The position numbers and the translations under genes were made by a program. A stretch of DNA of 64,000 bases, from the NCBI RefSeq assembly GCF_003255815.1, contig NC_037669.1:129557215-129621214 (forward strand). Direction: 5' to 3'. Every line of letters starts with the position of its first letter. Position 1 is the first letter of the stretch. The DNA comes from Theropithecus gelada (lineage: Eukaryota > Chordata > Mammalia > Primates > Cercopithecidae). This document shows positions 36,457-46,370 of the stretch, one piece after another. The notes beneath the pieces are model-generated. The model had not been told where the DNA came from. It worked only from the letters and a program-made list of their open reading frames with translations, and searched no databases.

Positions 36457-36755
36457 CCGGGCGCGGTGGCTCAAGCCTGTAATCCCAGCACTTTGGGAGG
36501 CCGAGACGGGTGGATCACGAGGTCAGGAGATCGAGACCATCCTGGCTAACATGGTGACGCCCCGTCTCTACTAAAAAATACAAAAAACTAGCCAGGCGAG
36601 GTGGCGGGCGCCTGTAGTCCCAGTTACTCGGGAGGCTGATGTAGGAGAATGGTGTGAACCCGGGAGGCGGAGCTTGCAGTGAGCTGAGATCCGGCCACTG
36701 CACTCCAGCCTGGGCGACAGAGCGAGACTCCCGTCTCAAAAAAAAAAAAAAAAAA
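36457..36755 (+). mobile_element. young AluY, Old World monkey type
   Basis: Nearly intact dimer beginning CCGGGCGCGGTGGCTCAAGC with most CpGs kept. 'gagatccggccactgcactc' and 'gctcaagcctgtaatcccag' are the readings I associate with cercopithecid AluY subfamilies. The 21-base A-tail follows, and the 9-base direct repeat AAAGTTTAT (36448-36456 and 36756-36764) is the target-site duplication. It lies inside the old L1. Confidence 0.95.
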
Positions 36756-36860
36756 AAAGTTTATTTCTGATGATTCTGATACCTGGTATCGTGAACCTGG
36801 TTCATCTTAGAGTTGGCAATTGTTCAATTGGAGAGAGGTTCAGAAGAGGCATTTTTAGTA

Positions 36861-37166
36861 AGCATCTTAGTAATTCTGACACAAGTGATGTATAATATCT
36901 GAAGAAAATAGATAACGGAGAATATGTTGGGAGACTCAAATTACTGCTTAATTGAAATACTTCATGGTTAAGAAAAAGGGATTAATAAGGACATCTTCCC
37001 CCAAAGAGAAGAGAATTATCCCATCTTATGTCCTTCATGAGTTGGGAAATAATTACCATGATCATTTTCATACAATTATGTTTGAAATTCTAATGTCTTA
37101 CTAGAACACATGTGTATGCACACGTGCACACACACACACACGAGGAATAGTAATTCAAGAGGTGTC
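36861..37166. other. AT-rich DNA with short (CA)n
   Basis: No gene. A CA/TG-rich tract (37,108-37,142) is present. Confidence 0.5.
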
Positions 37167-37181
37167 AACCTGCTTTGTTTC

Positions 37182-37488
37182 TTTTTTTTTTTTTTTTGAG
37201 ACGGAGTCTCGCGCTGTGTCACCCAGGCTGGAGTGCAGTGGCGCGATCTCGGCTCACTGCAAGCTCCGCAAGCTCCGCCTCCCGGGTTCACGCCATTCTC
37301 CTGCCTCAGCCTCCGAGTAGCTGGGACTACAGGCGCCCGCCACCACGCCTGGCTAGTTTTTTGTATTTTTAGTAGAGACGGGGTTTCACCGTGTTAGCCA
37401 GGATGGTCTGGATCTCCTGACCTCGTGATCCGCCCGCCTCGGCCTCCCAAAGTGCTGGGATTACAGGCTTGAGCCACCGCGCCCGGCC
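37182..37488 (-). mobile_element. young AluY with perfect 15-bp target duplication
   Basis: Almost intact reversed AluY, rich in CpG and ending 'gcttgagccaccgcgcccgg'. The flanking direct repeats AACCTGCTTTGTTTC (37167-37181 and 37489-37503) are identical. The right monomer has a local tandem copy of 'gcaagctcc'. Confidence 0.97.
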
Positions 37489-37503
37489 AACCTGCTTTGT
37501 TTC

Positions 37504-40500
37504 ATAAAATATCTCTGATACTAAGATAGTCTAATATAAAATAATGCCAATAAAAATGAAGAAAATGTTCTGCATAACTAAAAGCATAAAGCCCATTTAA
37601 GAGGATATATTTAGATTTGTGTGCATAAAGGACTAGTTTTAATCTGATAGGTACTTTCTGTGGAAAACTATAAATACAATTAGTAATGAAGAAATAAATG
37701 CTAACAGAGCCACCAGAATTCTAAAATTATAAGCAAGTATATCGGTTTGTTGTTTTGGAAACAAAAATATCACTTTGAGCTGCTCACCTCGGTAATTATA
37801 AAACTCTCATTAAAACCCTTAAATAATGTAGAAAATGTGCGGATAAATTACGTGATAATTCTATCCTATAAAATTCTAACATATAAAAACATATCAATTC
37901 TATTCATTTCTGTGAAAATATGCAAGTTAATTCCCTATTGTTCATTTATAAACAACAATACAATTTTAATCACCTTTACTTTTTTTTTTACTTCTCATTT
38001 GTTATGGCATAACTTTATTTTCCACTTTAGTTTTTTAGAGGCATAGCTATCCATCAGTGTAACTGAGAATTCATGGTATATCTCTGCCTGAACAGCTTTT
38101 CTCACCAGACATTATCTGTGTTCCTAAAGCTCCTAATCCAGGATGAATTATTCTACCACAAAGTCTGCTAATTCCCCCAAGCAAAAATAGCATAGAATAA
38201 CAGTATTTTGTCATAACTAAAATAGTCATTCAGTTTAGTCAGGTAGCAAATATATATTTCATATCTACTTTATGAGAGCATTGTGTTAAACTCCAAGAAG
38301 CTAGTGGTGAAGAAAACAAGCAATTAAATTTTTAACACCTTAGTTTCTTCCATATTATTCAGCATATACCACTTACACACAAGATACTGTGCTATGTATA
38401 TGTGTGTATGCATATATACATAGACTTCAATTTATATATTTTTATTTGAAAAAATTGATAAAGCTTAATCTTTTGGAGTTATGCAGTATTTTAATTTAAT
38501 TTCTACAATAATTCTCTGTGAATTTATGGTTATTATTTTATTTAACTTCCCATAAATATACAAATATAATTAACATCTATGCCTTCATATGTAAAACATA
38601 AATTGTAACATATATTATTGCACTTTGTCGATTGTTCAGATATTTGAGTATTTTTTTCTTTTAAACCATATGGTTGCTAAAACATGGATTATTATTTTTG
38701 AACAAAGATGTCAATTAAATACTCTGTCATTTTATGTAAGACTGAAAAACACTTGCTATGAGCTAGCCAATCCATAAAAGCAGATTATAAATATGTGTTT
38801 TTAGATATGATTAAAACATTACAAAATAACGGAAGTTAAATACAGGCAGAAACCATGCAGGCAATAATAAAGGAAGAAGCAAAAAGAGTGGCAAGAAGGC
38901 TGAAAGGAGTGAAGCTTATGACAATTGCCTGCCTAACCACCCTAATAGAAAGTGAGAGGCTCACCCTGACGGGCAAGCTCATGTATGCTTTAACTCCAGA
39001 GCATGGAACTGAGGTTACAATGTCTTTTTGCAGAAGTCATGCTAAACTGGTTTCAGAGATGCAGAGGAGACAAAGCTACACACAAAAATTATGCAGTCAC
39101 AATTTTTGCAGGAAGCAATTTTCTCTGTGACTACAAAGAAGGAATTTCAAGATGAAAAACCTAGAAGACTAATGCTCCTACCCTATCTCACAACTCCCTA
39201 CAAATAGGCCAAAATTCCAACTACTTAATTCAGTACAAATAGAAATAAACTGGCCCAGAAGGTATTTTTTAATGCAATAAAAAAATGTAGAAAAAATGCA
39301 GTAAACTTACTCAACAGAGACATTTTTCCATAAAGTTTCCATTGGAATAAAGTTACAGTCAGCATTTTGCCATGAAGAAGGAAAACACAATTATAATAAA
39401 GTGACAACCTCAGTGAAAGGAAATTGCAAAGCAAAAAAAATCAAGTATTCAAGGCAAAACAGCAAAACAAGAGGATTTGAAAAAATGAACGGAGGCTTTA
39501 CACACTGGCTAAAGCATTATGAAGCATTCCTTACAGCTTTTCTTGAAGAACACCTTCCTAGAGGCCTTATGAAAGCATCCGATCCCTGAACTACTTGTCC
39601 TGAAGTTAGAGAGAAAAATTGATCTGTAGGTTTCTGTATCCCATTAGCCAAAGTTTGCACCGTAGGTGCAACTCCTTTAAGCATCTGAATCGCATCATGA
39701 GGCAACCCTAACAGCTGCTATGGAACCAGCGCCCAAAATAACAATGATAGCACCCCTGGCCTGTAGAGATTAGTGAACTCCCTATTTGCCCACATCATCT
39801 GCAGGCTTATGGGCCTACCTGGTCGCATGGGTAACAAGCACTCCCTGCGGTTCTCATGTCTCAGCAGCATCTGTGAAACCCAAAAACTTAAGGTGAAAGG
39901 CAAGTGAAACAGGCACAAGCTACATATCTTTAGGGATTTTTCTGGGTGTTTTCCTCTCATGACTGAGATGGCCTAAGAACAACCACTGTAGCAATACTCT
40001 TGGGCTTTACAGACTGAACAACAACCTAACTTTATATATGTTTAAAGTTATTGCTAGGGGTATTGTAGCCTGAAAGCAAGCAAGTTCACAAATCCAGAAA
40101 GGTACATAAACTGAGTTCAGGGCAATGTAACAGAGCAGGATGCAGGTATAGTATGGAATGGAAATGTAAACACAATACAACTAGAAACAAATTTGAATGC
40201 AAGGGAGAAAGAATGTGGCAAGCAGGATATGTTTACTGATAGCCTCACTTATGATAAAAGGCAAGGAATGTCTCTTACAGCTGTCCAACTGAGTAATGAT
40301 GTAAGCATATTTCACAGCATAAATTTAAACGCTAAGAAAGATCATATCATATTCTAAATTTGAATCCCATGGGAGAGAGATGAGGAGAGGAAATAATTAT
40401 TTATAGTATGTCAATAAATAAAAATGAATGAAACTTACTTGCTTAAAATGAATGTAAAGATATGACTAAGATCAAAAGAATATTAAGTAGCATGAACAGG

Positions 40501-41341
40501 AAAAAAAATTCAGATTTTCTGATTCTTGTCAAGATTGAAATATTGTCCAGCATAGTGCTATTCCAAAATGCATGAAAAGCAGATGGTAGTGCTTGGAAAA
40601 CTTTAAGCTTAAATAACAGGATGCAAAAACATGTGCACACACAAACACATATGTGTGTGTGTGAACTCACATACATATGTGCAAACACACACATACACCA
40701 TAAAATGAGTCAATACTCATTACAAGATATCATGCACATAATTTTTGTTATTTTTAATATGCTCTACATTCAGAGAAAGTAAAAAGCCTGTCTCCCATTT
40801 TTGCTTTGTTTTGTTTTCATTTTGGCTTTTGACATTTTAAAATAAACTTTTCTTCAAATGCTTACCAGAGTTATGGCAAATGATTGCCTTACACATGTAA
40901 AAAATTTAAGGAGAACTCTTTTGTCACAGATGGGGTCATGTATTGGGTAAATAGCATCCTATATAGACCAGAGTATATCGCATTACTTAAGACATCAGAA
41001 TTTACAAAATTGCTGTTGGTCTTATGCCTAATATCCTTCTTATTCAGACAAGTGAACTGGATCAAAAAATAGTTTTGTTTTTTTTTTTTTCTGAATTGCA
41101 AAATGCATTTTGAAGCATAACTCTGGAATGTGAAACAAACCTGCTAAAAACATGCAATTTGATTTTTCACTCTTATTTCTAAGCTTTTGACAATTTATTA
41201 TTTTTACTTTGTGTTATAGTCAAAATTAGAAATCTTACAGTCACTATTTCTCTTCTTTTTTTCTTTTTCTTTTTTTTTTTTTTACTGTAAAGCATGTCTG
41301 GTCACTATTCTTTAGCTTGAACTATTTTTTGAATTTTTTAG
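37504..41341. other. AT-rich DNA, no gene identified
   Basis: A 91-codon plus-strand frame (38,855-39,130) is rich in lysine/arginine at the start, but has no recognised domain and no neighbours to support it. The stretch 39,530-39,960 has a somewhat higher GC content and short minus-strand frames. I tested it by eye for retroviral env or pol and did not recognise either. A self-complementary CA/TG tract lies at 40,630-40,700. Weak L2-like similarity near 38,240-38,320 is not strong enough to call. Confidence 0.45.
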
Positions 41342-42770
41342 GCTGAAATACTGAAATCCTGAACAAGGAAGCAGTGAACACAACAAAGGTAATAATCTAC
41401 ATATATACTGAAGAGTTAAACGCCTGAAAAATCAAGTGACAAGTCTCCTTTATTTTTCACTATTTACTCGGTCCCAGCAAAGATGAGCCTGACAGATATT
41501 CTGCATCTGAGAAGTGTCGGCGGGTTGTCAAGCCAAATCCCGGCTTGAAGTTTTGTGGCAATTTGCAATACAGGCTTGTTCCAAGGGTCACAGAGGCTGA
41601 GCTTAGCTTTTCATTTGATGCCAGGCTATATCAATAAATTTTAGAAGAGTGCACTGCACCCGGAAACCTTTGTAAGCTGTGGTGCAACAGAAACACTTGC
41701 TTAAATCGGAAGAATGGCGGCATCAACAGAAACCATTTTAAGTGTGGCATAGCTAGACCTCAAGGGTGAGAAACAACTAGTCTATTAGGGCTGGGATTTT
41801 TTAACCCTAAAAAAGCAGAATTCCAGTGCCTATTTATCTTCTGGCCATAGATTGATTGTCAGAACCAGATAAACAAGGTTTGGTGGGCTGATGGGTCCAC
41901 GGAAAAATGAACAAAGTGTGATGAAGCAGTGAGTAACCTACTGGTCTGTAGTTCAGATAATGCGGTTTCAGTGACAGTCTGAAATTAGTGTGCCTTTCCA
42001 AGGGTCTGGGCAGTGAATCCAAAATCGGCTGTTCCTGCAACTTGGCTGATATCTGAAATAATTTAGGGCAGGGAAGGGGCAGAGAGTGTTTCAAAAAGAC
42101 ACTGCCTAAAAGAGTTAAGAGAAAAGTAGCTCCTATCCATTGTCATAGAGCAGCCAGCTTCCAAAGATCACAGATGTCGACAGGCTTTGCAGTAGAGTTT
42201 GTTGATGCTGAATGTCTTGTTAGGGGATGTTGTACAGAGACATACGGCTTTCAAACGGCTATGCTTATGTAATCTCTCAGACATGCAGCACGATTTGTTC
42301 ATTTGCTTTTTAAATCTGACAGCAGAAGACAGTGAGGCAGAAATCATTCATTAATGCCTCCAGAACCAGAAGTTCAAGCCTTGCGTTGATTCTTTGTGGC
42401 AATTTAGCTTACTCTTATTTTTATACTTTTCATGGGTTAGTTGATTGTGCAAGCTGGAGCATGTTTATGAATGAAAGATAAGCAGTTGCAGACACAGAGT
42501 ACAGGCATTCTGGTTGAAGAGCATGGAGCAGGCCAGATTGCCTTTATAGGGTAATCATTTTCTCCCTTTGAGATTCAAGGTTATTTACAATTCCAGTTGT
42601 TGAATACTGTCACAACCTCTGGTTATATGAATTGCTTTAGCCCTGTACCATGTGTGTACTGATACTTGATGATGTAATTGTTTCTGTGCTGGCTGTATAC
42701 CTTAAACACATGTACTTAGTACCAAATGTAAATAATGTTTGCAGTTTGAAGAAAAGAATTAGAAACCAAC
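41342..42770. other. CpG-richer unique patch, possible regulatory or non-coding transcript
   Basis: Compared with the surrounding AT-rich DNA this stretch keeps scattered CpGs (near 41,519-41,523, 41,662, 41,707-41,716, 42,023, 42,178, 42,246-42,258) and contains no repeat I recognise. No frame above 86 codons is present, and that one (41,834-42,094, -) has no signature. It could be an enhancer, a lncRNA exon or an unrecognised LTR. Confidence 0.35.
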
Positions 42771-42843
42771 ATTAGAACTCCATGAAATTAACATGAATTA
42801 GAGTTGACCCTGCAAAGTTGTAATGGGCTTACATGTGATGAAT

Positions 42844-42955
42844 GAAGTACTATCTCATCATATAATATCTGCCACAAGGATACAGTGCAGACGTCTATAT
42901 TTGAACTTCTGCTCTATAATCTTGTGGCAGACATTATATGATGAGATGGTACTTC
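42844..42955. repeat. inverted repeat, 35-bp arms, 42-base loop
   Basis: The left arm (42844-42878) and right arm (42921-42955) are reverse complements at 33 of 35 positions. The arms begin GAAGTAC and end CCACAAG on the left. In a plus-strand RNA one of the two differences would be a U:G wobble. The length and arm/loop sizes fit a microRNA-type hairpin or a small palindromic DNA transposon; neither is shown. I do not recognise it as MADE1. Confidence 0.9.
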
Positions 42956-43929
42956 AATAGATCACTCTTTTAACACTCTCTTCGCATATTTCCAGGTAGC
43001 TTTAGGCAACCCTAACCTCTTTAACATCAGAGTATTCACGTATAACAAGGATACATGGAAATCACACCTAATTCAAGGAGATTTTTTTGAAGATTAAATA
43101 CGACAGTGTTTACCATAGTGCCTAATATCACAAGTGCCTTGTGATAAACGAAATGTTAGTTATAATGATTATAACTATCATATTATCAGTTTAAATAAGA
43201 CTTTTTCTTGGGAAACTACTTTCCAATGTGTAACTCTGTTATGGGACTGGCTATCCTATCAAATTTGTCACAATGGGAAAGTTGATTACATGAGGAATGT
43301 AGAGTGGAATTGGGATAGAAAAACAGATTTAATCACAAGGCAGGTGAATAGAGTGTGCTCTTAGCACAGTAGAAACAAGAGGGCCTCCTTTACACGCACA
43401 GTATAGAAGGATTTATGAAGAAAGCATTGAAAAATGAAAGTGATGAATGAGGAAGACAAAACAAATTCATCCTCTATATTGTTCATTGGTTGTGCATAGT
43501 TTAGTCCTCCCACCATAGTTCAAGGCACAAAATAAATAAATCCAATGCAGATGAGACAACCACCTCACGGTCATAACCTAGAGCCTCTTGTCCTGTCATC
43601 TGTTCATTAACACATTCTGTGATAACAGGATTTCTCAAAAATAAATCGCTCAGTTGTTGCTGCTTTTACAGAAAATGCAAGGGCCTTTTCTATATCACTA
43701 CCAAATCCTCTGACTGAATCTGAGATTTCTCTCTCTCAGCCCGTAGCCCTATGAGCCACAGTTTCTCTTTTGTTTAAAGTAAAAAAAAAATTTATATACC
43801 CTACTGCTATTGAGAGACCCAGATGAGAGCAGATCGATGATGACACTTTGTGAACTGTAAAACACTGCTGGAGTTTCAATTCTAGGGAATCCGATGGTCA
43901 TCAACCTACTCACCTCTCCTACAGTACAA
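42956..43929. other. unassigned DNA
   Basis: No gene or repeat recognised. Confidence 0.5.
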
Positions 43930-43949
43930 AGTTTTAGTGCTGTGGTAAA

Positions 43950-44075
43950 ATCACCATGGACCTTAGCAACTGAGAGATCTGAATTCAGATTTGGACTCTT
44001 AACACTTATTAGTTTATAGGGTCTTGAACAAATTACTTAAGTTCTCTTTAAATGATGATTCTGTAACACTTAGAA
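43950..44075 (+). mobile_element. MIR fragment, weak
   Basis: 'gagagatctgaattcagatt', 'ttaacacttattagtttata' and 'cttgaacaaattacttaagt' follow the MIR 5' half to core in plus orientation. Strongly diverged. Confidence 0.55.
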
Positions 44076-44082
44076 TGATGGT

Positions 44083-44130
44083 AGTTTGAGAGAGAGAGAA
44101 AGAGAGGGAGAGAGAGAGAGAAAGAAAGAG
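44083..44130. repeat. (GA)n microsatellite
   Basis: GAGAGA units with AAAG interruptions, beside the MIR fragment. Confidence 0.9.
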
Positions 44131-44219
44131 TATCTAGAGTTTAATTCATTCTATTAGCGGTTTTTCTCCTAACCAAAAAAAAAATAATACTAACTATAGG
44201 AGAGAAACTGAATAACTGA

Positions 44220-44221
44220 GT

Positions 44222-44262
<41 letters not shown>
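44220..44262. repeat. (TG)n microsatellite
   Basis: About 20 TG units. The cysteine/valine-rich frame over it is an artefact. Confidence 0.95.
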
Positions 44263-44264
<2 letters not shown>

Positions 44265-45316
44265 TGCCTGCATGCATGAGTAATACATATAGTATATGTT
44301 TTGGTGGCAGGGAAGATGGGAATCTAAATAATTACTCAGTGATCAAAAGAGTTCATATGGGTGTTTTTGAGCTTTTCTCAGCAGGTAGCATACATTTACA
44401 AAATTGTTGATTTAATTTAAAGGATTTCATTGAAAACAGAAAGAATAAAAAGAGAAAATGTAATTTTGGTTATTTTGAAATGGCAGTCTAACAATTGCCA
44501 CAACAAGAATTATTCTCTGATTAAAAAGCTAAGAGGTTTCTCTAGCAAAGATAAAGAGAAGCTCTGCTCTTTACTGAAAACAGACTAGAGGGCTGCTCCC
44601 CAATGAGGAGGCTGAGGAAAGCCTTCCAGTGATGATAACAACGCCTGAAAAGAACAAACTGTAGGGCAGGCTGGTCAGGGTGACTATGGCCAAGAGCTCT
44701 CAGGATTCTCCTCCTCCCCCACGCCCCACATTCTATAAGTCTGAAATAAGTTTTGACCTTATAGCTATCTACCTAAGGATTTCCAGTCACTTCGAAGTTC
44801 CAAGAACATCTTTGGCCTCTCTTAAAATGATCAATATAACAGAAACAAAAAATATTGTTCAATGCAAAGCATAACACTAGCGAGATAATGAAGGCCATGA
44901 ATCTTATGATATGTAATATCTTCTCCAAATATGTTGGAGAAAAAGGAATAGTACAACTTCAAAAGTAGCAGTAAAAATGTTTTATGTCACTCGTAAGAGG
45001 AAATCAAATGTTAATATAATTCAGCTCTCAGCAAATGCATACATGTTTTAGAGCTAACAATATGAGTTGGCATGATATTTAAGAATGTGAACAATACATA
45101 TTTTGGATAGAAATGAGACAATGAGAAAATAAATTAACAAGCACTGAGGATGGACTGACTTTATCTCTTTAATTATAAAGGAATAGCGAATTATAAAATA
45201 AATTAACTTAGGATAAAATGCTAGAGTTTGAGGCAAAGGCTAACTAAAGAAAGAACCAAATAGGAAACAAGGAGTCCAGCTCTCAATATTATACTTAGCT
45301 GTGTACTGAATAGGCT
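44263..45316. other. AT-rich DNA, nothing recognised
   Basis: No gene or named repeat. Confidence 0.5.
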
Positions 45317-45399
45317 TACAGTTGACACTTAAACAATGCAGAGGTTAGGGGCACAGTGCCTCCTCCCACATCCCTGAAGTCAAAAAGCTGCATATAACT

Positions 45400-45437
45400 T
45401 TTTACTCCCCCAAAAATTGTTATTTGGGGGAGTAAAA
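45400..45437. repeat. perfect inverted repeat, 15-bp arms
   Basis: TTTTACTCCCCCAAA (45400-45414) and its exact reverse complement (45423-45437) flank an 8-base loop, near the left end of the Tigger-like element. Confidence 0.92.
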
Positions 45438-45648
45438 ACTAGTTACAGACTACTGTTTTCAGAAAGCTTTACTGATAACATAACCAGGTAATAAACACGT
45501 ATTTCTGTTATGTGTATTATATGCTGTATTCTTAAAGTCAGCTAGAGAAAATAAAATGTTATCAAGAACATCATAAGGAAGAGAAAATTCATTTACATTG
45601 CTGTACTGTATTTATCAATACAGTAAGTTTATATAATTTGTTTTCAAG

Positions 45649-45969
45649 ATGAATCACCAGTTTGAAATAGCAGGTAATGGCATCCGCAGACTTCAATCTA
45701 CGGTATCTATCAAGCCATCCAACTTTCATTATATGGCCTTGGCTTTTCTCTGCTTCTTGGGAGCATTTCCAGCACCACTAGTGGCACTTTGTATGAGTTC
45801 CATTGGTGTTATTCAAGAGTTCTGGGATTGCACTAAACACAATGAAAAATACGTGTTTTGTGCAAGAGATTACTTTTTACTACATTTGTTGGCGATGACT
45901 GCTCATGTGATGCTTATTGTCACATGGTGTTTTAACTGGATACTCAAAACACTTGAATCACTGCAATAG
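45649..45969 (+). CDS. 106-codon frame inside the Tigger-like element; hypothetical
   Basis: ATG with a purine at -3 (AAGATGA), a complete frame to TAG, then AATAAA at 46136-46141. The product would be about 106 residues, with hydrophobic segments at roughly residues 29-55 and 76-98 and five cysteines in between and beyond. This looks like a small two-helix membrane protein, but T-rich composition alone can produce it. It bears no resemblance to a pogo-type transposase. It most likely belongs to the internal sequence of the non-autonomous element and may not be translated. Taken as hypothetical. Confidence 0.2.
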   Translation: MNHQFEIAGNGIRRLQSTVSIKPSNFHYMALAFLCFLGAFPAPLVALCMSSIGVIQEFWDCTKHNEKYVFCARDYFLLHLLAMTAHVMLIVTWCFNWILKTLESLQ

Positions 45970-46370
45970 CAACAGGAGGTGGCTACAAAATTATTATAGC
46001 AGTACAGTATATATGACAGTTAATTTCATGCAGTTATAATAGTGCATTTTAACATTTGTTCTTACTGCTTTTGACTTCAAATGATGCCTTGTAGAGTCTA
46101 AGTGTATGTAAATTTTGATAATGGTAACTTTCTATAATAAAGTTTGTACATTTTACAGAAGTAAATGATAAAATAAACTAGTATTTACATATATTGTATA
46201 TATTCATGACATACCTTTTTTTTTTCAATTTCTAGGTTACATAGTTCATCTGTTTTTTTTTTTAAGTTGTCCCAAATCTCTGAAAAAATTTCCAATATAT
46301 TTACTGAAAGACATTCTCATATAAATGGACCTGCACAATTCAAACCCATGTTTTTCAAAGGTAAACTGTA

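Larger units (their letters stand above)
32811..36860 (-). mobile_element. long old L1 (L1M-type), interrupted
   Basis: The plus strand gives the complement of L1 from the ORF2 reverse-transcriptase region leftmost ('gattttgtatcctccaactt'), through ORF2 N-terminal landmarks ('aaatgggtttcttacacaca'), to the 5' region of older L1 ('tggattgacacctctttttg', 'tcagaggacatttagactct', 'acctggtatcgtgaacctgg'). It is interrupted by an unidentified poly(T)-headed insert (33,001-33,460), an Alu at 35,231 and an AluY at 36,457. Numerous stops and frameshifts leave no coding capacity. A stretch of ORF2 is missing around the first insert. Confidence 0.85.
45319..46368 (+). mobile_element. Tigger2-like (pogo/Tc1-mariner) DNA transposon
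   Basis: The left end CAGTTGACACTTAAACAATG and the complement of the right end (CAGTTTACCTTTGAAAAACA) form imperfect terminal inverted repeats. A TA dinucleotide flanks both ends (45317-45318, 46369-46370), the insertion rule of the Tc1/mariner/pogo group. Internal landmarks ('gttaggggcacagtgcctcc', 'tgtattatatgctgtattct', 'tccaatatatttactgaaag') match what I know as Tigger2-family primate repeats. At 1,050 bases it is far shorter than an autonomous element, and no DDE transposase is visible. It holds a 106-codon frame. Family name from memory; the TIR and TA evidence is direct. Confidence 0.8.

Noticed and set aside
38855..39130. 91-codon basic frame as a possible gene or retroviral piece
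   Set aside because: No recognisable family; nearby frames do not continue it. Left as unassigned DNA.
39517..39960. Minus-strand frames suspected to be retroviral env or pol
   Set aside because: No transmembrane heptad, CWLC/CKS17-like or polymerase motif could be seen.
41507..41730. CpG island
   Set aside because: CpGs are more frequent than around it but far too sparse, and GC content too low, for an island.
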